From positions 1-64,000 of the forward strand of contig NZ_JALPNU010000008.1 in the NCBI RefSeq assembly GCF_030851345.1: a stretch of 64,000 bases of DNA, in the 5' to 3' direction. Positions 8,532 through 17,940 of the stretch are shown one piece after another. The DNA is from Marinifilum sp. D714. Lineage in GTDB: Bacteria > Bacteroidota > Bacteroidia > Bacteroidales > Marinifilaceae. Numbering within the stretch: position 1 is the stretch's first letter; each line of letters starts with the position of its first letter. The notes beneath the pieces are model-generated. The model saw nothing but the letters and a program-made list of their open reading frames with translations. It had not been told where the DNA came from and did not search any database. A program made the translations under genes and the position numbers.

Positions 8532-9071
8532 ATGATAATAATAAAAGTTGATACGGAAATTGAACTAAAACAATTAGAACAATCGGATTCGAAAGCTATT
8601 TTTGAAATGATTGACAGCCAAAGGGAATACCTAGGAAAATGGCTTCCTTTTGTAGAGTTTACCAAAGAGGTATCAGATACCGACAAATTTGTATCTTCTG
8701 CTGTCAACGCACCGGAAGAGAGGTTTGAATATGTATTCGTAATTCGGATACAGAACGAATTCATTGGTCTTATTGGATTTAAAGACACTGATAAACTAAA
8801 TCAAAAGACAGAAATTGGTTATTGGCTTTCCGAAAAACATCAAAAACAAGGAATTATAACAAAATCAGTAGAAAAACTGTGCGATTTTGCTTTCAACCAA
8901 CAAGGGATCAATAGAATCCAAATAAAATGTGCTGTTGGTAATAAACCAAGTACAAAAATTCCTCAAAGGTTAGGATTCAAATTTGAAGGAGTAGAAAGAG
9001 ATGGAGAACTGCTAACAGGAAATGTATTTACCGATTTAGAAATCTACAGCAAATTAAAATCTGACAAATAA
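8532..9071 (+). CDS. GNAT N-acetyltransferase, RimJ/RimL type
   Basis: The 179-residue protein follows the RimL-like GNAT pattern. It has IELKQLEQSDSKAIFEMID at the start, LGKWLPFV near residue 37, the strand IGYWLSEK, then the acetyl-CoA-binding turn QKQGIITKSV (Q/RxxGxxT), and later NKPSTKIPQRLGFKFEGVERDG, broken here at family positions N, S and GF.EG. Members acetylate the N-terminal amine of ribosomal proteins or small-molecule amines; the substrate here is unknown. It is 35 bp downstream of the DUF3999-like gene and may be part of the same transcript. Confidence 0.8.
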   Translation: MIIIKVDTEIELKQLEQSDSKAIFEMIDSQREYLGKWLPFVEFTKEVSDTDKFVSSAVNAPEERFEYVFVIRIQNEFIGLIGFKDTDKLNQKTEIGYWLSEKHQKQGIITKSVEKLCDFAFNQQGINRIQIKCAVGNKPSTKIPQRLGFKFEGVERDGELLTGNVFTDLEIYSKLKSDK

Positions 9072-9203
9072 TAAAGGAGATTAAAGCTTAGTTAGAATTG
9101 CTAATCCAACTCACTATCGGTGAGCGATTCATTTGCACTTCATTGGTAAATTGTAAGCACAAGAAGAGTCTCGTGTGGTAGCGTGTCTCTCCCCTCACCC
9201 AGC

Positions 9204-9254
9204 TTAAATAAATAGGATGCCTTTGTAATGGTTTGATTGTTTTGTACATTCACA
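9204..9254 (+). repeat. Promoter-like direct repeat, copy 3
   Basis: This is a diverged copy of the repeat at 1700 and 4734. It keeps TTAAATA, CTTTGTAATGG and the leader end TTGTTTTGTACATTCACA. The -7 element is altered (TGCCTTTG in place of TACTTTTG). Copies 2 and 3 also resemble each other upstream, around 4691-4733 and 9160-9203. It precedes the DUF2200 gene by 27 bp. Confidence 0.75.
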
Positions 9255-9281
9255 GACAGCTATTGATACAAATCCTAGAAC

Positions 9282-9659
9282 ATGAAAGTCACCGCGAAAA
9301 AGAATGAACAAGTTGCCAAAATGATCTTTGCAAGCATTTATCCACTTTACCTGGATAGGTTGGTAAAGAATGGCAGAACCAAAGAAGAACTCAACCAGGT
9401 AATAGAATGGTTTACCGGTTTTGATGAACAGAAATTGCAAGAGCTTATTGATGAGAAGGTAACATTTGAAAGTTTTTTTCAAAGAGCTAAAATACATCCC
9501 AACGCACACTTGATTAAAGGAGTTGTTTGTGGCTATCGAATTGAAGAAATCGAGGATGAATTTGAACTGTACAGACAATGTAGACAAATGGAAAAGCTGA
9601 TTGATGAATTGGCCAAAGGTCGTAAAATGGAGAAAATTTTACGAGAAGAGAAGAAATAA
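9282..9659 (+). CDS. DUF2200 family protein
   Basis: The 125-residue cytoplasmic protein matches DUF2200 along its length: FASIYPLYLDRLVKNGRTKEEL (broken here as ASIYPLY, KNGRTKEEL), VIEWFTGFDE, FFQRAKIHPN, LIKGVVCGYRIEEIEDE and the final LIDELAKGRKMEKILR. The family is small, single-domain and of unknown function. ATG 9282 directly follows repeat copy 3, so the repeat probably supplies the promoter and leader. A MITE-like element begins 6 bp after the stop codon. Confidence 0.85.
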   Translation: MKVTAKKNEQVAKMIFASIYPLYLDRLVKNGRTKEELNQVIEWFTGFDEQKLQELIDEKVTFESFFQRAKIHPNAHLIKGVVCGYRIEEIEDEFELYRQCRQMEKLIDELAKGRKMEKILREEKK

Positions 9660-9664
9660 TAAGC

Positions 9665-9810
9665 AAAGAGGCTGTCCAAAAAGTAAGTTCAATCGAACAT
9701 AATGTCATGTTGAATGAAGTGAAACATCTGCTTATCGAAGGGACAGATTCTTCTCCCGAGCCTTCGGGATCAGAATGACAATAATATTGAACTTTTTGGA
9801 CATCCTCTTT
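9665..9810. mobile_element. MITE-like inverted-repeat element
   Basis: The left end AAAGAGGCTGTCCAAAAAG (9665-9683) and the right end (9786-9810) form an imperfect terminal inverted repeat of about 25 bp. The left arm carries four extra bases near its inner end. The interior holds CTTCTCCCGAGCCTTCGGGA and a TGTCAT...ATCTG stretch repeated in inverted form, like short repetitive elements dispersed in Bacteroidota genomes. At 146 bp with no coding capacity it fits a non-autonomous element. No transposase is seen in the window. Confidence 0.65.
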
Positions 9811-9857
9811 TTGTATTATCCTCAAAATAAGAAAAGAATTAGGAAGCTCTTCCCAAA

Positions 9858-12203
9858 TTAAAAATCAATCACAATACCAATGGTAGGAATTGGTGATCCT
9901 TCCTCTTCCACTACCTGCTCCAAGCTTCGAGGTTCGGTGATCATTCCATTCTCATCTCTTGCCAGAATGTACTCGGGCGCTTCGGGGGTTTTATGCATGA
10001 GTAGATTTTGAATCTCCAGGAAAAACTCCAGAGATAACTTCTTGAAATTGTACTTTTTATCAATTCGCACATCCAGTTCGCTGAAAACACCCAGTTTATC
10101 CTCTCCCATTCTGCTGTAATCCAAAACAATTTCGGGATAGCGATTCAAAGTTTCGTCCAGATTGGTTGGCACAATTGGTGTTTCACCTGCAAAACGGTAG
10201 CGTGCACTAACCTCCCAGTTTTTCTTGAGTTTGTATCCTCCGGTGAATGACAAAAGGTGACGACTGTCCCATACCGATGGCAAATATTTGCTGCGATCGA
10301 ATCCCGTAAACTCACTATAGAAAAAGGTATAGGCAAACAAACCGTAGAATCGCTTGCTTAGCTTTTGCTGAAACTGCAATTCCAGTCCATAACTTCTTCC
10401 CTTTCCAAGGGTCTCAACCGCTTCGTTACCCAGTACCTCGAAATCGGCACCTTTATTGGCCAGGGATACCTGATCTGCTATGGATACCGGATAATCGCTA
10501 TACCTCTTGTAAAATGCCTCTAAACTGATGCTGGCTGCTGGTCCTAGTATTCTTTCCAGTCCAAGAACAAAATGATCACTTCTGGTGTAATCCGCATCCT
10601 GATTCACAAAGCTTCCATTTTCCTGGTATCCCAAAATGGTATAGGGTGCTATTTTGTAATATCTTCCTACTGATGCTTTCAGTTTCCAATCATCCACAAA
10701 CTCGTAAGATAAAGCCATACGAGGCGATAAAGTCGAAAGCAAAGAATTTCCTTTGGTAAAACTGTCTCCATCCACTCGCAGGCCAAAAGAAAGATCCATT
10801 CGCTCATCCAGAAAGCTTCGCGTGATATTGGCAAATCCACCATACTTCATGAAATCAATTTCGGTTTTGTAGGCATAATTGTCGTTCAAATCAAGGGTTT
10901 TGTTTTCATAATCGCTGTACTGCATATTTAAACCAGTTTGAATCTTCCAATCATTTTTAAAGGTTGTTACTGCCCAACGAAGTTTGGTTTCTTTTTCGCG
11001 CGAATCATTTCTAAAGTAAAGCCCCGTTTGGTTTCGATTGTCTTCATAACGAGAAAAATCATTCTTTAACGAGTTGTTGCTAAGACTTGTCTGCATAAAT
11101 CCCTTTCCCGTTTTAAATCGGTGTTTCCAACTTAGGCCTATGGTATTACTCTGCTGCTCGATAAAAGGAGCTTGCTCCAGTATGGATAGTTCATCTCCTT
11201 CAATATCTCCACTGTCATCTACAGCAAAATCGTCAATCGATCCCAATCCAATTAAGTTTAAGGTATTGTATTTGTCGATTCTATGTGTGACTTTGTATTG
11301 ATAATCCCAATAGTCGGGACGTATTGGCAATCCTATCAGTTCGAATAAAAACTGAAGATAAGAACGTCGTACAGAAACCATATAACTGGTTTTGCTCTGC
11401 TCTTTTCCCTTTTTAAACAGGGGACCTTCATGAGTTAAGGCAGCCTCGCTGGCACTCAATCTAAAATTGGTGTGATAGGAAGAGCGGCTTCCTTCTCGCT
11501 GGCTGAATTGTAAAACTCCCGATAGCGCATTATCATACTGACTGCCAAATGCCGAGGTCGAAAGCATTACATCATCAATAAAGGATACGTTCAACATCCC
11601 AACCGGACCACCCGAGCTCCCCTGCGTACTAAAGTGATTGATATTGGGAATCTCTATTCCATCCAAATAATAAACCGATTCGTTGGGTGCTCCACCACGA
11701 ATGATCAAATCATTTCGAAAACCTCCCGGCGATGGCGAAATGCCTGGAAATGTTTGTGCCACACGTACCACATCATTATTTCCACCAGGATAGGTGGCAA
11801 TCTCAACTGCTGATAAGGATTGTGTTGAAAGCGGTGTTTCTCTTGGGCGTGTAATCTTATTCTGATTGGAAACAATTACTTCAGACAAGTTGGTTGGGGC
11901 TTCTTCCAAAACAAAATTGTATTCTTGATTTCCTACCGATTTAACATCGATATTGTAACGCGTTTGACTTTTGTATCCCAAATAGCTTGCTACCAAATTA
12001 TAGGATCCGGGCTTTACCTTTTCAATCTGGTAATAACCATTTTCGTTGGTAATGGCACCTTGCGTTGTGTTTTCAAGATAAACTGATGCACCAATTAAGG
12101 CCATTCCTGTCTCATCTGTTACATATCCTGATATGGAAGTACTAATTTGCGAATAGCAATTAATAGCAAGGAGTATAAAAAGGATGGATAGTAGTTTTCT
12201 CAT
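9858..12203 (-). CDS. TonB-dependent receptor with carboxypeptidase-like domain
   Basis: This 781-residue outer-membrane receptor has a signal peptide (MRKLLSILFILLAINCYSQ), then a CarboxypepD_reg-like domain (about 22-110, ISGYVTDETGMALIGASVYL). A plug domain follows (about 130-210, with DLIIRGGAPNESVYYLDGI), then a beta-barrel ending in a terminal Phe (GIVIDF). It is smaller than SusC proteins and has no SusD partner beside it. The upstream gene is separated from it by a terminator at 12278-12305, so it probably has its own promoter. The substrate cannot be read from the sequence; the neighbouring peptidases suggest a role in the same peptide-uptake locus. Confidence 0.85.
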   Translation of the reverse strand: MRKLLSILFILLAINCYSQISTSISGYVTDETGMALIGASVYLENTTQGAITNENGYYQIEKVKPGSYNLVASYLGYKSQTRYNIDVKSVGNQEYNFVLEEAPTNLSEVIVSNQNKITRPRETPLSTQSLSAVEIATYPGGNNDVVRVAQTFPGISPSPGGFRNDLIIRGGAPNESVYYLDGIEIPNINHFSTQGSSGGPVGMLNVSFIDDVMLSTSAFGSQYDNALSGVLQFSQREGSRSSYHTNFRLSASEAALTHEGPLFKKGKEQSKTSYMVSVRRSYLQFLFELIGLPIRPDYWDYQYKVTHRIDKYNTLNLIGLGSIDDFAVDDSGDIEGDELSILEQAPFIEQQSNTIGLSWKHRFKTGKGFMQTSLSNNSLKNDFSRYEDNRNQTGLYFRNDSREKETKLRWAVTTFKNDWKIQTGLNMQYSDYENKTLDLNDNYAYKTEIDFMKYGGFANITRSFLDERMDLSFGLRVDGDSFTKGNSLLSTLSPRMALSYEFVDDWKLKASVGRYYKIAPYTILGYQENGSFVNQDADYTRSDHFVLGLERILGPAASISLEAFYKRYSDYPVSIADQVSLANKGADFEVLGNEAVETLGKGRSYGLELQFQQKLSKRFYGLFAYTFFYSEFTGFDRSKYLPSVWDSRHLLSFTGGYKLKKNWEVSARYRFAGETPIVPTNLDETLNRYPEIVLDYSRMGEDKLGVFSELDVRIDKKYNFKKLSLEFFLEIQNLLMHKTPEAPEYILARDENGMITEPRSLEQVVEEEGSPIPTIGIVIDF

Positions 12204-12277
12204 TTTGTTGTATCATTCTTATTTGTCTATACAAACAATCAAGATATAAATATGTTTCCTCTTATTTATCATTTAAA

Positions 12278-12305
12278 CAAAAAAAAGAGCCCCGGTAAGG
12301 GCTCT
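12278..12305 (-). terminator. Rho-independent terminator
   Basis: On the minus strand AGAGCCC pairs with GGGCTCT (12286-12292 with 12299-12305) and is followed by a run of eight T residues. It ends the transcript of the 12368-13207 lipoprotein gene. Confidence 0.85.
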
Positions 12306-12367
12306 CTTCAATAACACTAACTAAATCAGATGTTCTAATTACCAACAATTAGAATACCTAATGCTTT

Positions 12368-13207
12368 TTATTTGTCAATATAATATTCATACATTTTTAA
12401 AGCATCTTCCCATTTGTTGATTCGAAACTTTGCATTTTGTGTTCCTAAGTCAACTTTCTCCACAAATTCAGGATTTGTTTCTTCCAATGAATCCAGATGC
12501 TCATTCATTTTAATGTAAATATTTTTACCAACTGTAAATAGATTTTCAGAGATACCTATTTCCTCACCTTTTGAAATAGTCAAATAATACCTGTTATCTT
12601 TAACCTCTAATTTTTCTGTTAATCTGTTTAATGCACCACCCATCATTTGTGCAGCTACTTTCTTCTGTTTGTCACTGGCATTTTTCACCTTTTCAAAATC
12701 AACCTTCAAGAAAAAGAAGTATTCGTATTTCTCATGTCTTTTCACAGCTCGAAACAAATCAGAAGCATCACATCCAAAAATTTGAACGGAATCTTTACCA
12801 TGCTTATTATACAAGCGATTGCGCACATCATTCATTGCCTGCCTTTTAACTGGACCTTTGGTGTCTTTGCTCTTTAAAAATTCCAGAAAGTAATAGGGAC
12901 GATTAAAACCATATTTATTGGCTTCTACTTGCGCTTCCTTTGGTGATAACATCAGGTTTTTACCCAACTGATACCAGGAGTAATTATCAATATAGAAACG
13001 GTCGTTGGCAATCTTTTCCGTTCTAAATTCCTGAATACTTTGCCCATTTGTTTTAAGAAGACGAGCAGAATCCTGTGCACTCACCTGATAATTGTTAATT
13101 TCATTATCAAAATCAGCTTTAAATTGAGCTATATAGGACTCATGATCGTAAGAATTACAAGCTGATAACAGCAGTACAATCAAGATTAGATAATGTGAAT
13201 GTTTCAT
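12368..13207 (-). CDS. Hypothetical lipoprotein, 279 aa
   Basis: A lipoprotein signal is clear (MKHSHYLILIVLLLSACNS, Cys17). The mature protein is charged, mostly helical in character, with one Cys in IFGCDASDLF. No family is recognised. It lies 37 bp downstream of the S46 peptidase gene on the same strand and is followed by a strong terminator, so it is probably the last gene of the peptidase operon. An accessory role in peptide handling at the cell surface or periplasm is inference from position only. Confidence 0.65.
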   Translation of the reverse strand: MKHSHYLILIVLLLSACNSYDHESYIAQFKADFDNEINNYQVSAQDSARLLKTNGQSIQEFRTEKIANDRFYIDNYSWYQLGKNLMLSPKEAQVEANKYGFNRPYYFLEFLKSKDTKGPVKRQAMNDVRNRLYNKHGKDSVQIFGCDASDLFRAVKRHEKYEYFFFLKVDFEKVKNASDKQKKVAAQMMGGALNRLTEKLEVKDNRYYLTISKGEEIGISENLFTVGKNIYIKMNEHLDSLEETNPEFVEKVDLGTQNAKFRINKWEDALKMYEYYIDK

Positions 13208-13244
13208 AAGTAAATGTTTTTATTTCTTAAGTTTCGTCAAAGTA

Positions 13245-15404
13245 TTACTTCCACTCCTCCAACAAAGCTTTTGCTTTTAATTGATGTTCCAATACAAATC
13301 GCACATAGCGAATGTCAACGGAGATCTGACGGGTAAGTTCAGGCATAAACTTGTAATCGCCTACTAATCCGTTACCTGCACTATCGAAGTTCAAACCAAT
13401 CAATCTCCCTTTGGCATCTAAAACAGGACTACCTGAATTTCCTCCCGTGGTGTGGCAGTTGCTGATAAAACAAGTGGGAATTGTTTTCTTCGATTCCTGA
13501 ATTGCCTTTTCGCAAGACTCAAGATATCCATTTGGCACTTCATAAGTTTTAGCGTCTTTCTTACTTTTCTCAACCAAATCATTTAAGTCAGACATATATG
13601 AGTATTCAATTCCTTCATCATTAATCCCAACAATATTTCCATATGATACTCTAAGACTTCTGTTTGCATCAGCGATGATTTTTTCGTCACCTTTCATTGC
13701 TTTTACTGCTTGTAAATATCTTTTATGATATTTGCCGTACTCTTTTCTGATGGTAGCCCGTTGCATGTATACCATGTCTTTGTTGATTAGGAAGTAGCTC
13801 AAGCATAAGTCGAATACTGGGTCGTTCGCTAATTTTTCTCGGTCCTCTTTTGTGAAATATTTTAGAAACTCAATTAAGCTTTCCTTGGATGCAAACAATG
13901 ATTGACTAAAAATATCATCAATATACTTGTTGAAATCACCATTGTATTTGGTTCTTGCATTTACAATAGCAGCTGGCTTGTACTGATCACCAACATTTTT
14001 ATCGTATAAGGCTACAAGTGTTTTTAAGAAGGTCTTCTCTGTTTCAACATCATAAGCATTGTAGAAGTTTGAGGCTTCAACTCTCAGCTTTCTCAACTCT
14101 TTGTTCAGGCGTTTTTCGTTCACATTTTTACGAGAACTTATGGCATTCAGCATATCAAACTTACCTGCAAAAGCAACAAAATTTCCACCTCTAATACCGC
14201 CCTCGAACACATACATATTCAATTTTTCAATAGTATCTAAACGTGCAACACACGATTCAATGCCAGGAATGATATCTGCATATTTTTCTCTACGATCTTC
14301 TGATGAATTAAGCCAAGCTGTAAATTCTTCTTCTTCCTTCTTTTTCAGTTTGATCAAATCTAATTTTTCAATTCCGCGAAGTTCTGCTTTCCAGCGTAAC
14401 AAACGGTTAGATGTTTTCGCCATGAAATCGGAATATTTCAACCATAAATCTTCATTTTTATTCATGGCTTCTTTAATAATCTCCATTTTGGCATCTCTGA
14501 TCTTGATTCCATGGTAATTTGTAACATCAACAACCTGTTCAATTGCTCTGGCCGTTACATATTGCTTTGTACTACCCGGAAAACCATATACCATTGCAAA
14601 ATCACCATCTTTGTATCCTTTTAATGATAATTCCAAGTGATTTACCGGTTTGATCGGCTCATTTGCAATTGAATATTTTAATGATTCATTGTTAGAATTC
14701 GCATAAACGCGAAGTATCGCAAAGTCTGCCGATTGACGAGGCCATTTCCAGTTATCGGTTTCTCCTCCAAACTTTCCCAATGTCAAAGGAGGCATTGCAA
14801 CAATTCTTACATCGCGATAGATTTCATATACTTCAAGAAAATATTGAGTTCCACCAAAGTAGGATTTTATCTTTGTTTGATAATGGTTTCCTTCCTTAGC
14901 CTTAGCAGTAATTTCCTTGGCTCTCTTATTAATTAATCGACTCTTTTCGATGTCCGACAAAGTCTCTGTTCGGTTCAAAAGATCCTCGGTAACATCTTGC
15001 AAGCGAACCAATCTCGACAGGGTTAATCCCTTAGCTGGCAACTCATCTTGTTGGTTTTGAGCATAAAAACCATTTCTCAAATAGTTATGCTCTTCGCTAC
15101 TATGCTTATGTAAATAAGATACCACAGTATGATGATTGGTTAATACCAATCCTGATTCCGAAATGAAAGATCCGCTTCCTGTGAAAGTTGTAGGATTACT
15201 CTTCGATCCTAATCCAACAATAGCATCTTTCAGGCAAATTTTATTGATATCATAAACATCATTAGCAGACAGTTTAAATCCTGCCTTTTTCATGTCCTTG
15301 ATATTGTATTTTTTTAATAGCGATGGAATCCACATTCCTTCGTCTGCCTTTACTGATGCTACTGACAGCACCAAGCAAATAAACAATAATTTTAGTCTAA
15401 GCAT
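13245..15404 (-). CDS. S46 family dipeptidyl-peptidase (DPP7/DPP11-like)
   Basis: S46 peptidases are periplasmic exopeptidases that remove dipeptides from oligopeptide N-termini in Bacteroidota. Here the signal peptide (MLRLKLLFICLVLSVASVKA) is followed by the typical mature start DEGMW. The catalytic His lies in LTNHHT, the Asp in SADFAILRVYA and the Ser in GGNSGSPV (about residue 657); ISVDIRYV near the end is also typical. The residue 18 positions after the catalytic Ser sets P1 preference: Gly in DPP7, Arg in DPP11. Here it is Ser (LNFDSAGNG). The longest frame adds nine residues, but ATG 15404 starts a proper signal peptide. It lies 94 bp after the metalloprotease gene. Confidence 0.9.
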   Translation of the reverse strand: MLRLKLLFICLVLSVASVKADEGMWIPSLLKKYNIKDMKKAGFKLSANDVYDINKICLKDAIVGLGSKSNPTTFTGSGSFISESGLVLTNHHTVVSYLHKHSSEEHNYLRNGFYAQNQQDELPAKGLTLSRLVRLQDVTEDLLNRTETLSDIEKSRLINKRAKEITAKAKEGNHYQTKIKSYFGGTQYFLEVYEIYRDVRIVAMPPLTLGKFGGETDNWKWPRQSADFAILRVYANSNNESLKYSIANEPIKPVNHLELSLKGYKDGDFAMVYGFPGSTKQYVTARAIEQVVDVTNYHGIKIRDAKMEIIKEAMNKNEDLWLKYSDFMAKTSNRLLRWKAELRGIEKLDLIKLKKKEEEEFTAWLNSSEDRREKYADIIPGIESCVARLDTIEKLNMYVFEGGIRGGNFVAFAGKFDMLNAISSRKNVNEKRLNKELRKLRVEASNFYNAYDVETEKTFLKTLVALYDKNVGDQYKPAAIVNARTKYNGDFNKYIDDIFSQSLFASKESLIEFLKYFTKEDREKLANDPVFDLCLSYFLINKDMVYMQRATIRKEYGKYHKRYLQAVKAMKGDEKIIADANRSLRVSYGNIVGINDEGIEYSYMSDLNDLVEKSKKDAKTYEVPNGYLESCEKAIQESKKTIPTCFISNCHTTGGNSGSPVLDAKGRLIGLNFDSAGNGLVGDYKFMPELTRQISVDIRYVRFVLEHQLKAKALLEEWK

Positions 15405-15498
15405 TTTAAATTCAGTTGTAGGTCTCCCCATTTGATGAATTTACATTCATCAATTATCTTTTTAATTCAATTTATTCTTTACTCTACTGAACTATGAT

Positions 15499-17850
15499 TT
15501 AGTTCAAAATATATTTAAGGAAGGTGAAATGTTTTTTGATGTTTTCATTTCCCTTTTCAGCTCGTTTGATCGAAATGTTCTTAATAGATTCTAATTCTGC
15601 TTTAATGTCAGCCATGATTAAATTATTAAACACATGACCACCTTTATCGGCATTATCTTTCAATAATTTTTGCAGACCTTTTACATATTCTACCTGCATA
15701 TTTCTCATCCAGTCTGTTTGTTGCTTTTTAGCCGATACATTAAATAATCTATCTGTAATGTCTGCTAAATATTCACCCACTGTATATGAGTCTTTTGATT
15801 CAGTTGTGCATGTATACATTCTAACCAGAACAGCTCTGTTCAACAGGTCTTCAATCTTTTTGCCTTGCGAATTCATGATTTCGCGATCCAGACTTCCCAG
15901 TCTTCTCTCTAAATCTTCACTCTTCATCCAATCAAATTGGGCAAGCAATTCATCCATGATATAGTCCACAGCTTCCTTTTGCTTTTTGCAACTTACTGCC
16001 ACATATTTTTCGGGATGAGTCTCATTGGTAACATCAAATTCGAAAACACCTCCTAATCTGGCTTCAACATGTTTAAAGTACCTGTTGTACTGTTTGATTA
16101 CACCATCGTACATCCATCGCAAATGATCATCTCCAAGCTCATCAGCAGCAGACCATTCAATCAGATTCTTCATGATTAGCTTTGCATTTACTGCACCGTA
16201 GCGACTTGCTTTCACTACATCATTTCCTAAGGATTCCGTTAAAACAGAAGGATCTAAAGTTCCATCTCCCATACCATTTTTAGCACCAAACAAATACATA
16301 TCATCTTTGCTACGCTCTTGGAACCATTTGTTCAATGTTACAATTTCTTCTTCTGTTGTATTTACTTCGTAAATAGGTTGGTATGCCCATTTAATTGCGA
16401 AATAATCATACACTCCCAGTAAAGGTGGAGTTAGGCTTACTCCTTTGTCTTTAGCCTGAGTAATGTAATTGTTTCGAGCATAATCCATAATTGAAGCGGC
16501 AGTTCCATATTTCTTGGTGAAGCTTGGCGATCGTAATGAGTCTACAGGGAAAGCATAAGATGCTCTATAATTATGCTTCATGCCCAAACAGTGTCCAATT
16601 TCATGTGCAGCAGCGTAACGAATTAACTCTCCTAAAATTTCATCTGAAATATCATTCATATTTCCTCTAATGGCAGGATCGTTTGCAGCTGTCTGAGAAA
16701 AACGCCACTGGTACAGTTTGCTAATCACATTGTGATAAAAAAGCACATCACCCTGTAAGATTTCTCCGGAACGAGGATCAATCCAATGGTTACCCATAGC
16801 ATTTGCTTTTTCAGTAGTAATGTATCTAAAGCAATTGTTTGTAAAATCGTTGGCGTGAAAAGAGGTATCGTTTACCGGATAATCCTTAGCAATAATTGCA
16901 TTCTTGAATCCTATTTTCTCAAATGCCATTTGCCAATCTTCAATACCAGTCTTAATATATGATTTCCATTTTTCAGGAATCGAATTGTCTACGTAAAATA
17001 CAATTGGTTTCTTAGGTTCAACCAATTTGCCATTCTTATGGTTTTGAATGTCTTCCTTTTTAGGTTCTAGTCTCCATCTTCTAATATATGAGTAGGATTT
17101 TACATCCATATATTCAGATGATAATTCTTTTCTTACTTCTTCGTAGTAGTTAATTTGGGCACTTGCTAAACGAGGACGCATAGGTTCTTTGGGAAGTAAA
17201 ACAATTGAGCGGTGCAATGAACACATAAATTGACTGCGCTTTCCCATAAATCCCATTTGAGTTACAATTTCAACATTGCCATCATATGCTCTTGCGTCAA
17301 TGGTTTTTGTAGCTTCAGGTATTACTTTTCCCCTGCTACCACCACCAAATGGTGAAATTTGAGGAATTTGATTGTTAAAGAATTTGGTAACATCAATTAC
17401 CGATGAGCTATTCCTTGCGTTTCGTGCTTCCTTTTTGAAAGCAGTATAAATGGTTTGAATGTTGTTTCGATCGAAAGAAATACTAATAGGATCCTTGGCA
17501 TCCATTACCTTTTCAGTATCTATTATATGCAGATATACGCTCTTATCATCCTGGCTGAATCTTACCAAGATTGGATTGTGCATCATTTGACCAGCAACTG
17601 CATTTTTGGTAGAGCTAATTTCTTCTACCCTGCTACCAATCAACAAATCTCTCCCCATAATGCTATCGGGAATTTCAAACCACAATTTACCGTCATTCAT
17701 ATGAATGCTGATAAACCCGCTATCGCTGATTTCAGCTTTGTTTATCAAAGCTTGATATTTTTTAGCTAATGCTGCATTATTCATTTGTGCACTTGCCGAA
17801 AAGCTTAGCGCAAGAATCAATAAGAGAAATGATAATTTAAGTCGAAACAT
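15499..17850 (-). CDS. Secreted zinc metalloprotease (DUF5117/DUF5118/DUF4953)
   Basis: The 783-residue protein has a signal peptide (MFRLKLSFLLLILALSFSASA) and an extended zincin motif HEIGHCLGMKH (about residues 415-425), which is HExxHxxGxxH, the metzincin pattern. The region before the motif fits DUF5118 and DUF5117 and the region around it DUF4953, an arrangement common in Bacteroidota and often found beside SusC/SusD pairs. Function has rarely been tested; the motif implies protein or peptide cleavage. It is followed on the same strand by the S46 dipeptidyl-peptidase, and together they could convert proteins into dipeptides. A terminator upstream (17901-17925) separates it from the SusCD transcript. 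Confidence 0.85.
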   Translation of the reverse strand: MFRLKLSFLLLILALSFSASAQMNNAALAKKYQALINKAEISDSGFISIHMNDGKLWFEIPDSIMGRDLLIGSRVEEISSTKNAVAGQMMHNPILVRFSQDDKSVYLHIIDTEKVMDAKDPISISFDRNNIQTIYTAFKKEARNARNSSSVIDVTKFFNNQIPQISPFGGGSRGKVIPEATKTIDARAYDGNVEIVTQMGFMGKRSQFMCSLHRSIVLLPKEPMRPRLASAQINYYEEVRKELSSEYMDVKSYSYIRRWRLEPKKEDIQNHKNGKLVEPKKPIVFYVDNSIPEKWKSYIKTGIEDWQMAFEKIGFKNAIIAKDYPVNDTSFHANDFTNNCFRYITTEKANAMGNHWIDPRSGEILQGDVLFYHNVISKLYQWRFSQTAANDPAIRGNMNDISDEILGELIRYAAAHEIGHCLGMKHNYRASYAFPVDSLRSPSFTKKYGTAASIMDYARNNYITQAKDKGVSLTPPLLGVYDYFAIKWAYQPIYEVNTTEEEIVTLNKWFQERSKDDMYLFGAKNGMGDGTLDPSVLTESLGNDVVKASRYGAVNAKLIMKNLIEWSAADELGDDHLRWMYDGVIKQYNRYFKHVEARLGGVFEFDVTNETHPEKYVAVSCKKQKEAVDYIMDELLAQFDWMKSEDLERRLGSLDREIMNSQGKKIEDLLNRAVLVRMYTCTTESKDSYTVGEYLADITDRLFNVSAKKQQTDWMRNMQVEYVKGLQKLLKDNADKGGHVFNNLIMADIKAELESIKNISIKRAEKGNENIKKHFTFLKYILN

Positions 17851-17900
17851 CTGTTTTTATTTAGAATTGTGTGGGTTGTTTCTGTTTTAAAGCGAATAGA

Positions 17901-17925
17901 TAAAAGCGATCGGCTAATGCCGATC
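17901..17925 (-). terminator. Rho-independent terminator
   Basis: On the minus strand GATCGGC pairs with GCCGATC (17908-17914 with 17919-17925, 4-nt loop), followed by GCTTTTA. It marks the end of the polyferredoxin-SusC-SusD-lipoprotein operon. Confidence 0.75.
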
Positions 17926-17940
17926 ACTTTCTTTCGTTAA

